From: Uranotaenia lowii
Lineage: Eukaryota; Arthropoda; Insecta; Diptera; Culicidae
Direction: 5' to 3'
Assembly: GCF_029784155.1 (NCBI RefSeq)
Contig: NC_073693.1
Coordinates: forward strand, 182,053,802 to 182,117,801
Length of the DNA stretch: 64,000 bases
The notes below the pieces were generated by a model, which was not told the DNA's origin, did no database searches, and saw nothing but the letters and a program-made list of their open reading frames with translations. Within the stretch, counting starts at the first letter, position 1, and each line of letters opens with the position of its first letter. The position numbers and the translations under genes were made by a program. Positions 38,701 through 50,928 of this stretch are shown piece by piece.

Positions 38701-39030
38701 TGATTTTCACTCAGCCATTTTACTTCAATTATTATCCCATACCAGGTTTTTTGCTCATTTTACGTCATCCGGCATAAACTTTTGAGACGGAGATTTTTCC
38801 TACTTTGAATTTTGAAAGGGAGAGAGACAGAATCAAATTTGTCATTTTCCCATAACTTGGTCAAATGTTGTCCGATCATTTTTTTTCAACGCTAAGCAGC
38901 CATCAGTAAGCATTTTGAACGCATCCCGCTTGGTCTAGCGAACCTGCAATTATTTTGCATGGCCACCGGCCAAAATGATTTTTTTACCTACGCAGCATTC
39001 ATGAGATCCTAGTATAATATAACTACCAAG
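35730..39030 (+). repeat. A-C-B-rich stretch, 35.7-39.0 kb
   Basis: Units start at 35730 B (ataatttcatacc), 36055 A (spacer shortened to gagatataatataac; aaagcaaggcag; cagacctgc), 36386 C, 36716 B, 37045 B, 37378 A (taccgacc), 37709 C head with B body, 38038 B head with C-like tail, 38370 C with B tail and 38700 B (ttttcactcagcc). The unit at 37709 is the first to show catattttttcaaagctaag, a variant common from here on. Confidence 0.86.
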
Positions 39031-42000
39031 TTGATTTTCAATCAGCCATTTAACTTCAATTAGTATCCCATACCAGGTTTTCTGCGCATTTTACGTCATC
39101 CGGCATAAACTTTTGAGACGGCGATTTTTCCTACTTTGAATTTTGAAAGGGAGAGAGACAGAATCAAATTTTCATTTTCCCATAACTTGGTCAAATGTTG
39201 TCCGATCATTTTTTTTCAAAGCTAGGCAGCCATCAGTAAGCATTTTAGACGCATCCCGTTTGGTCTGGCACAGCTGCAAATATTCTGCACGGCTACCGAC
39301 CAAAATGATTTTTTTTACCTACGCAACATTCATGAGATCCTAGTATAATAACAACCGAGTTGATTTTCAATCAGCCATTTTACTTCAGTTATTATCCCAT
39401 ACCATGTTTTTTGCTCATTTTACGTCATCCGGCATAAACTTTTGAGACGGAGATTTTTCCTACTTTGAATTTTGAAAGGGAGAGAGACAGAATCAAATTT
39501 GTCATTTTCCCATAACTTGGTCAAATGTTGTCCGATCATATTTTTTCAAAGCTAAGCAGCCATCAGTAAGCATTTTGAACGCATCCCGCTTGGTCTAGCG
39601 AACCTGCAATTATTTTGCATGGCCACCGGCCAAAATGATTTTTTTACCTACGCAACATTCATGAGATCCTAGTATAATAACAACCGAGTTGATTTTCAAT
39701 CAGCCATTTTACTTCAATTATTATCCCATACCAGGTTTTTTGCTCATTTTACGTCATCCGGCATAAACTTTTGAGACGGAGATTTTTCCTACTTTGAATT
39801 TTGAAAGGGAGAGAGACAGAATAAAATTTGTCATTTTCCCATAACTTGGTCAAATGTTGTCCGATCATTTTTTTTTTTCAACGCTAAGCAGCCGTCAGTA
39901 AGCATTTTGAACGCATCCCGCTTGGTCTAGCGAACCTGCAATTATTTTGCATGGCCACCGGCCAAAATGATTTTTTTACCTACGCAGCATTCATGAGATC
40001 CTAGTATAATATAACTACCAAGTTGATTTTCAATCAGCCATTTAACTTCAATTAGTATCCCATACCAGGTTTTCTGCGCATTTTACGTCATCCGGCATAA
40101 ACTTTTGAGACGGCGATTTTTCCTACTTTGAATTTTGAAAGGGAGAGAGACAGAATCAAATTTTCATTTTCCCATAACTTGGTCAAATGTTGTCCGATCA
40201 TTTTTGTTCAAAGCTAGGCAGCCATCAGTAAGCATTTTAAACGCATCCCGTTTGGTCTGGCACACCTGCAAATATTCTGCACGGCTACCGACCAAAATGA
40301 TTTTTTTTACCTACGCAACATTCATGAGATCCTAGTATAATATAATAACCGAGTTGATTTTCAATCAGCCATTTTACTTCAGTTATTATCCCATACCATG
40401 TTTTTTGCGCATTTTTACGTCATTTGGCATCATCTTTTGAGACGCAGATTTTTCCTACTTTGATTTTTGAAAGGGAGAGAGACAGAATCAAATTTGTCAT
40501 TTTCCCATAACTTGGTCAAATGTTGTCCGATCATTTTTGTTCAAAGCTAGGAAGCCATCAGTAAGCATTTTGAACGCATCCCGTTTGTTCTGGCACACCT
40601 GCAAATATTCTGCACGGCTACCGGCCAAAATGATTTTTTTTACCTACGCAACATTCATGAGATCCTAGTATAATAACAACCGAATTGATTTTCAATCAGC
40701 CATTTTACTTCAATTATTATTTCATACCAGGTTTTTGGCTCATTTTACGTCATCCGGCATAAACTTTTGAGACGGAGATTTTTCCTACTTTGAATTTTGA
40801 AAGGGAGAGAGACAGAATCAAATTTGTCATTTTCCCATAACTTGATCAAATGATGTCCGATCATTTTTTTTCAACGCTAAGCAGCCATCAGTAAGCATTT
40901 TGAAAGCATCCCGCTTGATCTAGCGAACCTGCAATTATTTTGCATGGCCACCGGCCAAAATGATTTTTTTACCTACGCAGCATTCATGAGATCCTAGTAT
41001 AATATAACTACCAAGTTGATTTTCAATCAGCCATTTAACTACAATTATTATCCCATACCAGGTTTTCTTCGCATTTTACGTCATCCGGCATAAACTTTTG
41101 AGACGGCGATTTCTCCTACTTTGAATTTTGAAAGGGAGAGAGACAGAATCAAATTTTCATTTTCCCATAACTTGGTCAAATGTTGTCCGATCTTTTTTTT
41201 TTCAAAGCAAGGCAGCCATCAGTAAGCATTTTGAACGCATCCCGTTTGGTCTGGCACACCTGCAAATATTCTGCACGGCTACCGGCCAAAATGATTTTTT
41301 TTACCTACGCAACATTCATGAGATCCTAGTATAATATAACAACCGAGTTGATTTTCAATCAGCCATTTTACTTCAGTTATTATCCCATACCATATTTTTT
41401 GCGCATTATACGTCATTTGGCATCATCTTTTGAGACGCAGATTTTTCCTACTTTGATTTTTGAAAGGGAGAGAGACAGAATAAAATTTGTCATTTTCCCA
41501 TAACTTGGTCAAATGTTGTCCGATCATTTTTGTTCAAAGCTAGGAAGCCATCAGTAAGCATTTTGAACGCATCCCGTTTGGTCTGGCACACCTGCAAATA
41601 TTCTGCACGGCTACCGGCCAAAATGATTTTTTTTACCTACGCAACATTCATGAGATCCTAGTATAATAACAACCGAGTTGATTTTCAATCAGCCATTTTA
41701 CTTCAACTATTATCCCATACCAGGTTTTTTGCTCATTTTACGTCATCCGGCATAAACTTTTGAGACGGAGATTTTTCCTACTTTGAATTTTGAAAGGGAG
41801 AGAGACAGAATAAAATTTGTCATTTTCCCATAACTTGGTCAAATGTTGTCCGATCATTTTTTTTTCAACGCTAAGCAGCCATCAGTAAGCATTTTGAACG
41901 CATCCCGCTTGGTCTAGCGAGCCTGCAATTATTTTGCTTGGCCACCGGCCAAAATGATTTTTTTACCTACGCAACATTCATGAGATCCTAGTATAATAAC

Positions 42001-43330
42001 AACCGAGTTGATTTTCAATCAGCCATTTTACTTCAATTATTATCCCATACCAGGTTTTTTGCTCATTTTACGTCATCCGGCATAAACTTTTGAGACGGAT
42101 ATTTTTCCTACTTTGAATTTTGAAAGGGAGAGAGACAGAATCAAATTTGTCATTTTCCCATAACTTGGTCAAATGTTGTCCGGTCATATTTTTTCAAAGC
42201 TAAGCAGCCATCAGTAAGCATTTTGAACGCATCCCGCTTCGTCTAGCGAACCTGCAATTATTTTGCATGGCCACCGGCCAAAATGATTTTTTTACCTACG
42301 CAACATTCATGAGATCCTAGTATAATAACAACCGAATTGATTTTCAATCAGCCATTTTACTTCAATTATTATCCCATACCAGGTTTTTTGCTCATTTTAC
42401 GTCATCCGGCATAAACTTTTGAGACGGAGATTTTTCCTACTTTGAATTTTGAAAGGGAGAGAGACAGAATCAAATTTGTCATTTTCCCATAACTTGGTCA
42501 AATGTTGTTCGATCATTTTTTCTCAACGCTAAGCAGCCATCAGTAAGCATTTTGAACGCATCCCGCTTGGTCTAGCGAACCTGCAATTATTTTGCATGGC
42601 CACCGGCCAAAATGATTTTTTTACCTACGCAGCATTCATGAGATCCTAGTATAATATAACTACCAAGTTGATTTTCAATCAGCCATTTAACTTCAATTAG
42701 TATCCCATACCAGGTTTTCTGCGCATTTTACGTCATCCGGCATAAACTTTTGAGACGGCGATATTTCCTACTTTGAATTTTGAAAGAGAGAGAGACAGAA
42801 TCAAATTTTCATTTTCCCATAACTTGGTCAAATGTTGTCCGATCATTTTTGTTCAAAGCTAGGCAGCCATCAGTAAGCATTTTAAACGTGTCCCGTTTGG
42901 TCTGGCACACCTGCAAATATTCTGCACGGCTACCGACCAAAATGATTTTTTTTACCTACGCAACATTCATGAGATCCTAGTATAATATAATAACCGAGTT
43001 GATTTTCAATCAGCCATTTTACTTCAGTTATTATCCCATACCATGTTTTTTGCGCATTTTTACGTCATTTGGCATCATCTTTTGAGACGCAGATTTTTCC
43101 TACTTTGATTTTTGAAAGGGAGAGAGACAGAATAAAATTTGTCATTTTCCGATAACTTGGTCAAATGTTGTCCGATCATTTTTGTTCAAAGCTAGGAAGC
43201 CATCAGTAAGCATTTTGAACGCATCCCGTTTGGTCTGGCACATCTGCAAATATTCTGCACGGCTACCGGCCAAAATGATTTTTTTTTACCTACGCAACAT
43301 TCATGAGATCCTAGTATAATAACAACCGAG
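39031..43330 (+). repeat. 13-unit block, first copy (23-unit offset)
   Basis: Units start at 39031 A, 39360 C/B, 39689 B, 40023 A, 40354 C, 40685 B (tatttcatacc, aaatgatgtcc), 41016 A (gatttctcc, gatcttttt), 41348 C, 41678 B (caactattat, gagcctgc, gcttggcc), 42008 B (ggatatttt, cgcttcgtc), 42337 B, 42668 A (acgtgtcccg) and 42999 C (ttccgataac). The same order with the same private variants is found at 46634-50928, at an offset of 7599-7603. Positions after 42999 no longer match that copy. Confidence 0.92.
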
Positions 43331-46300
43331 TTGATTTTCAATCAGCCATTTTACTTCAATTATTATTTCATATCAGGTTTTTTGCTCATTTTACGTCATC
43401 CGGCATAAACTTTTGAGACGGAGATTTTTCCTACTTTGAATTTTGAAAGGGAGAGAGACAGAATCAAATTTGTCATTTTCCCATAACCTGGTCAAATGAT
43501 GTCCGATCATTTTTTTTTCAACGCTAAGCAGCCATCAGTAAGCATTTTGAACGCATCCCGCTTGGTCTAGCGAACCTGCAATTATTTTGCATGGCCACCG
43601 GCCAAAATGATTTTTTTACCTACGCAGCATTCATGAGATCCTAGTATAATATAACTACCAAGTTGATTTTCAATCAGCCATTTAACTTCAATTAGTATCC
43701 CATCCTAGGTTTCCTGCGCATTTTACGTCATCTGGCATAAACTTTTGAGACGGCGATTTTTCCTACTTTGAATTTTGAAAGGGAGAGAGACAGAATCAAA
43801 TTTTCATTTTCCCATAACTTGGTCAAATGTTGTCCGATCATTTTTTTTCAAAGCAAGGCAGCCATCAGTAAGCATTTTGAACGCATCCCGTTTGGTCTGG
43901 CAGACCTGCAATTATTCTGCACGGCTACCGGCCAAAATGATTTTTTTTACCTACGCAACATTCATGAGATCCTAGTATAATATAACAACCGAGTTGATTT
44001 TCAGTCAGCCATTTTACTTCAGTTATTATCCCATACCATGTTTTTTGCGCATTTTACGTCATTTGGCATCATCTTTTGAGACGCAGATTTTTCCTACTTT
44101 GATTTTTGAAAGGGAGAGAGACAGAATAAAATTTGTCATTTTCCCATAACTTGGTCAAATGTTGTCCGATCATTTTTGTTCAAAGCTAGGAAGCCATCAG
44201 TAAGCATTTTGAACGCATCCCGTTTGGTCTGGCACACCTGCAAATATTCTGCACGGCTACCGGCCAAAATGATTTTTTTTACCTACGCATTATTTATGAG
44301 ATCCTAGTATAATAACAACCGAGTTGATTTTCAATCAGCCATTTTACTTCAATTATTATCCCATACCAGGTTTTTTGCTCATTTTACGTCATCCGGCATA
44401 AACTTTTGAGACGGAGATTTTTCCTACTTTGAATTTTGAAAGGGAGAGAGACAGAATCAAATTTGTCATTTTCCCATAACTTGGTCAAATGTTGTCCGAT
44501 CATTTTTTTCAACGCTAAGCAGCCATCAGTAAGCATTTTGAACGCATCCCGCTTGGTCTAGCGAACCTGCAATTATTTTGCATGGCCACCGGCCAAAATG
44601 ATTTTTTTACCTACGCAACATTCATGAGATCCTAGTATAATAACAACCGAGTTGATTTTCAATCAGCCATTTTACTTCAATTATTATCCCATACCAGGTT
44701 TTTTGCTCATTTTACGTCATCCGGCATAAACTTTTGAGACGGAGATTTTTCCTACTTTGAATTTTGAAAGGGAGAGAGACAGAATCAAATTTGTCATTTT
44801 CCCATAACTTGGTCAAATGTTGTCCGATCATTTTTTTTCAACGCTAAGCAGCCATCAGTAAGCATTTTGAACGCATCCCGCTTGGTCTAGCGAACCTGCA
44901 ATTATTTTGCATGGCCACCGGCCAAAATGATTTTTTTACCTACGCAGCATTCATGAGATCCTAGTATAATATAACTACCAAGTTGATTTTCAATCAGCCA
45001 TTTAACTTCAATTAGTATCCCATACCAGGTTTTCTGCGCATTTTACGTCATCCGGCATAAACTTTTGAGACGGCGATTTTTCCTACTTTGAATTTTGAAA
45101 GGGAGAGAGACAGAATCAAATTTTCATTTTCCCATAACTTGGTCAAATGTTGTCCGATCATTTTTTTTAAAGCTAGGCAGCCGTCAGTAAGCATTTTAAA
45201 CGCATCCCGTTTGGTCTGGCACACCTGCAAATATTCTGCACGGCTACCGACCAAAATGATTTTTTTTACCTACGCAACATTCATGAGATCCTAGTATAAT
45301 ATAACAACCGAGTTGATTTTCAATCAGCCATTTTACTTCAGTTATTATCCCATACCATGTTTTTTGCTCATTTTACGTCATCCGGCATAAACTTTTGAGA
45401 CGGAGATTTTTCCTACTTTGAATTTTGAAAGGGAGAGAGACAGAATCAAATTTGTCATTTTCCCATAACTTGGTCAAATGTTGTCCGATCATATTTTTTC
45501 AAAGCTAAGCAGCCATCAGTAAGCATTTTGAACGCATCCCGCTTGGTCTAGCGAACCTGCAATTATTTTGCATGGCCACCGGCCAAAATGATTTTTTTAC
45601 CTACGCAACATTCATGAGATCCTAGTATAATAACAACCGAGTTGATTTTCAATCAGCCATTTTACTTCAATTATTATCCCATACCAGGTTTTTTGCTCAT
45701 TTTACGTCATCCGGCATAAACTTTTGAGACGGAGATTTTTCCTACTTTGAATTTTGAAAGGGAGAGAGACAGAATAAAATTTGTCATTTTCCCATAACTT
45801 GGTCAAATGTTGTCCGATCATTTTTTTTCAACGCTAAGCGGCCGTCAGTAAGCATTTTGAACGCATCCCGCTTGGTCTAGCGAACCAGCAATTATTTTGC
45901 ATGGCCACCGGCCAAAATGATTTTTTTACCTACGCAGCATTCATGAGATCCTAGTATAATATAACTACCAAGTTGATTTTCAATCAGCCATTTAACTTCA
46001 ATTAGTATCCCATACCAGGTTTTCTGCGCATTTTACGTCATCCGGCATAAACTTTTGAGACGGCGATTTTTCCTACTTTGAATTTTGAAAGGGAGAGAGA
46101 CAGAATCAAATTTTCATTTTCCCATAACTTGGTCAAATGTTGCCCGATCATTTTTGTTCAAAGCTAGGCACCCATCAGTAAGCATTTTAAACGCATCCCG
46201 TTTGGTCTGGCACACCTGCAAATATTCTGCACGGCTACCGACCAAAATGATTTTTTTACCTACGCAACATTCATGAGATCCTAGTATAATATAATAACCG

Positions 46301-46633
46301 AGTTGATTTTCAATCAGCCATTTTACTTCAGTTATTATCCCATACCATGTTTTTTGCGCATTTTACGTCATTTGGCATCATCTTTTGAGACGCAGATTTT
46401 TCCTACTTTGAATTTTGAAAGGGAGAGAGACAGAATCAAATTTGTCATTTTCCCATAACTTGGTCAAATGTTGTCCGATCATTTTTTTTCAACGCTAAGC
46501 AGCCATCAGTAAGCATTTTGAACGCATCCCGCTTGGTCTAGCGAACCTGCAATTATTTTGCATGGCCACCGGCCAAAATGATTTTTTTACCTACGCAGCA
46601 TTCATGAGATCCTAGTATAATATAACTACCAAG
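43331..46633 (+). repeat. Ten units between the two 13-unit copies
   Basis: Units start at 43331 B (tatttcatatc), 43663 A (tcctaggtttcctgcg, catctggc, cagacctgcaattattc), 43994 C, 44324 B, 44652 B, 44983 A, 45313 C/B (catattttttc), 45642 B (gcggccgtcag), 45973 A and 46303 C/B. The part 43331-44982 reappears at 55223-56873, at an offset of about 11890. The run 44983-46302 (A, C/B, B, A) repeats the order seen at 39031-40353 and at 46634-47953. Confidence 0.87.
44652..44982 (+). repeat. Type B satellite monomer (exemplar)
   Basis: A clean example of type B, the most common type. It is preceded by acgcaac and the spacer ataataacaaccgag. The head reads ccattttacttcaattatt and then ccaggttttttgctc. 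The middle has gacggagat and aaatttgtcattttccc. This is followed by tttcaacgctaagcagcc and the tail cccgcttggtctagcgaacc, caattattttgcatggcc, accggcc and a 7-T run. B units are followed either by another B (spacer aacaaccgag after acgcaac) or by an A (spacer aactaccaag after acgcagc). Confidence 0.93.
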
Positions 46634-49600
46634 TTGATTTTCAATCAGCCATTTAACTTCAATTAGTATCCCATACCATGTTTTCTGCGCATTTTACGTC
46701 ATCCGGCATAAACTTTTGAGACGGCGATTTTTCCTACTTTGAATTTTGAAAGGGAGAGAGACAGAATCAAATTTTCATTTTCCCATAACTTGGTCAAATG
46801 TTGTCCAATCATTTTTTTTCAAAGCTAGGCAGCCATCAGTAAGCATTTTAAACGCATATCGTTTGGTCTGGCACACCTGCAAATATTCTGCACGGCTACC
46901 GACCAAAATGATTTTTACCTACGCAACATTCATGAGATCCTAGTATAATATAACAACCGAGTTGATTTTCAATCAGCCATTTTACTTCAGTTATTATCCC
47001 ATACCATGTTTTTTGCTCATTTTACGTCATCCGGCATAAACGTTTGAGACGGAGATTTTTCCTACTTTGAATTTTGAAAGGGAGAGAGACAGAATCAAAT
47101 TTGTCATTTTCCCATAACTTGGTCAAATGTTGTCCGATCATATTTTTTCAAAGCTAAGCAGCCATCAGTAAGCATTTTGAACGCATCCCGCTTGGTCTAG
47201 CGAACCTGCAATTATTTTGCATGGCCACCGGCCAAAATGATTTTTTTACCTACGCAACATTCATGAGATCCTAGTATAATAACAACCGAGTTGATTTTCA
47301 ATCAGCCATTTTACTACAATTATCATCCCATACCAGGTTTTTTGCTCATTTTACGTCATCCGGCATAAACTTTTGAGACGGAGATTTTTCCTACTTTGAA
47401 TTTTGAAAGGGAGAGAGACAGAATAAAATTTGTCATTTTCCCATAACTTGGTCAAATGTTGTCCGATCATTTTTTTTTCAACGCTAAGCAGCCGTCAGTA
47501 TGCATTTTGAACGCATCCCGCTTGGTCTAGCGATCCTGCAATTATTTTGCATGGCCACCGGCCAAAATGATTTTTTTACCTACGCAGCATTCATGAGATC
47601 CTAGTATAATATAACTACCAAGTTGATTTTCAATCAGCCATTTAACTTCAATTAGTATCCCATACCAGGTTTTCTGCGCATTTTACGTCATCCGGCATAA
47701 ACTTTTGAGACGGCGATTTTTCCTACTTTGAATTTTGAAAGGGAGAGAGACAGAATCAAATTTTCATTTTCCCATAACTTGGTCAAATGTTGTCCGATCA
47801 TTTTTGTTCAAAGCTAGGCAGCCATCAGTAAGCATTTTAAACGCATCCCGTTTGGTCTGGCACACCTGCAAATATTCTGCACGGCTACCGACCAAAATGA
47901 TTTTTTTTACCTACGCAACATTCATGAGATCCTAGTATAATATAATAACCGAGTTGATTTTCAATCAGCCATTTTACTTCAGTTATTATCCCATACCATG
48001 TTTTTTGCGCATTTTTACGTCATTTGGCATCATCTTTTGAGACGCAGATTTTTCCTACTTTGATTTTTTGAAAGGGAGAGAGACAGAATAAAATTTGTCA
48101 TTTTCCCATAACTTGGTCAAATGTTGTCCGATCATTTTTGTTCAAAGCTAGGAAGCCATCAGTAAGCATTTTGAACGCATCCCGTTTGTTCTGGCACACC
48201 TGCAAATATTCTGCACGGCTACCGGCCAAAATGATTTTTTTTTACCTACGCAACATTCATGAGATCCTAGTATAATAACAACCGAGTTGATTTTCAATCA
48301 GCCATTTTACTTCAATTATTATTTCATACCAGGTTTTTTGCTCATTTTACTTCATCCGGCATAAACTTTTGAGACGGAGATTTTTCCTACTTTGAATTTT
48401 GAAAGGGAGAGAGACAGAATCAAATTTGTCATTTTCCCATAACTTGGTCAAATGATGTCCGATCATTTTTTTTCAACGCTAAGCAGCCATCAGTAAGCAT
48501 TTTGAACGCATCCCGCTTGGTCTAGCGAACCTGCAATTATTTTGCATGGCCACCGGCCAAAATGATTTTTTTACCTACGCAGCATTCATGAGATCCTAGT
48601 ATAATATAACTACCAAGTTGATTTTCAATCAGCCATTTAACTACAATTATTATTCCATACCAGGCTTTCTGCGCATTTTACGTCATCCGGCATAAACTTT
48701 TGAGACGGCGATTTCTCCTACTTTGAATTTTGAAAGGGAGAGAGACAGAATCAAATTTTCATTTTCCCATAACTTGGTCAAATGTTGTCCGATCTTTTTT
48801 TTTCAAAGCAAGGCAGCCATCAGTAAGCATTTTGAACGCATCCCGTTTGGTCTGGCACACCTGCAAATATTCTGCACGGCTACCTGCCAAAATGATTTTT
48901 TTTACCTACGCAACATTCATGAGATCCTAGTATAATATAACAACCGAGTTGATTTTCAATCAGCCATTTTACTTCAGTTATTATCCCATACCATGTTTTT
49001 TGCGCATTATACGTCATTTGGCATCATCTTTTGAGACGCAGATTTTTCCTACTTTGGTTTTTGAAAGGGAGAGAGACAGAATAAAATTTGTCATTTTCCC
49101 ATAACTTGGTCAAATGTTGTCCGATCATTTTTTTTCAAAGCTAGGAAGCCATCAGTTAGCATTTTGAACGCATCCCGTTTGGTCTGGCACACCTGCAAAT
49201 ATTCTGCACGGCTACCGGCCAAAATGATTTTTTTACCTACGCAACATTCATGAGATCCTAGTATAATAACAACCGAGTTGATTTTCAATCAGCCATTTTA
49301 CTTCAACTATTATCCCATACCAGGTTTTTTGATCATTTTACGTCATCCGGCATAAACTTTTGAGACGGAGATTTTTCCTACTTTGAATTTTGAAAGGGAG
49401 AGAGACAGAATCAAATTTGTCATTTTCCAATAACTTGGTCAAATGTTGTCCGATCATTTTTTTTCAACGCTAAGCAGCCATCAGTAAGCATTTTGAACGC
49501 ATCCCGCTTGGTCTAGCGAGCCTGCAATTATTTTGCTTGGCCACCGGCCAAAATGATTTTTTTACCTACGCAACATTCATGAGATCCTAGTATAATAACA

Positions 49601-50928
49601 ACCGAGTTGATTTTCAATCAGCCATTTTACTTCAATTATTATCCCATACCAGGTTTTTTGCTCATTTTACGTCATCCGGCATAAACTTTTGAGACGGATA
49701 TTTTTCCTACTTTGAATTTTGAAAGGGAGAGAGACAGAATCAAATTTGTCATTTTCCCATAACTTGGTCAAATGTTGTCCGGTCATATTTTTTCAAAGCT
49801 AAGCAGCCATCAGTAAGCATTTTGAACGCATCCCGCTTCGTCTAGCGAACCTGCAATTACTTTGCATGGCCACCGGCCAAAATGATTTTTTTACCTACGC
49901 AACATTCATGAGATCCTAGTATAATAACAACCGAGTTGATTTTCAATCAGCCATTTTACTTCAATTATTATCCCATACCAGGTTTTTTGCTCATTTTACG
50001 TCATCCGGCATAAACTTTTGAGACGGAGATTTTTCCTACTTTGAATTTTGAAAGGGAGAGAGACAGAATCAAATTTGTCATTTTCCCATAACTTGGTCAA
50101 ATGTTGTCCGATCATTTTTTTTCAACGCTAAGCAGCCATCAGTAAGCATTTTGAACGCATCCCGCTTGGTCTAGCGAACCTGCAATTATTTTGCATGGCC
50201 ACCGGCCAAAATGATTTTTTTACCTACGCAGCATTCATGAGATCCTAGTATAATATAACTACCAAGTTGATTTTCAATCAGCCATTTAACTTCAATTAGT
50301 ATCCCATACCAGGTTTTCTGCGCATTTTACGTCATCCGGCATAAACTTTTGAGACGGAGATTTTTCCTACTTTGAATTTTGAAAGGGAGAGAGACAGAAT
50401 CAAATTTTCATTTTCCCATAACTTGGTCAAATGTTGTCCGATCATTTTTGTTCAAAGCTAGGCAGCCATCAGTAAGCATTTTAAACGTGTCCCGTTTGGT
50501 CTGGCACACCTGCAAATATTCTGCACGGCTACCGACCAAAATGATTTTTTTTACCTACGCAACATTCATGAGATCCTAGTATAATATAATAACCGAGTTG
50601 ATTTTCAATCAGCCATTTTACTTCAGTTATTATCCCATACCATGTTTTTTGCGCATTTTTACGTCATTTGGCATCATCTTTTGAGACGCAGATTTTTCCT
50701 ACTTTGATTTTTGAAAGGGAGAGAGACAGAATAAAATTTGTCATTTTCCGATAACTTGGTCAAATGTTGTCCGATCATTTTTGTTCAAAGCTAGGAAGCC
50801 ATCAGTAAGCATTTTGAACGCATCCCGTTTGGTCTGGCACACCTGCAAATATTCTGCACGGCTACCGGCCAAAATGATTTTTTTTACCTACGCAACATTT
50901 ATGAGATCCTAGTATAATAACAACCGAG
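46634..50928 (+). repeat. 13-unit block, second copy (23-unit offset)
   Basis: Units start at 46634 A, 46962 C/B, 47291 B, 47623 A, 47954 C, 48287 B, 48618 A (gatttctcc), 48949 C, 49278 B (caactattat), 49607 B (ggatatttt, cgcttcgtc), 49936 B, 50267 A (acgtgtcccg) and 50598 C (ttccgataac). Each pairs with a unit 7599-7603 bp upstream. Differences include gacggagat instead of gacggcgat at 50267 and tttttcaaagc instead of ttgttcaaagc at 48949. Confidence 0.92.
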
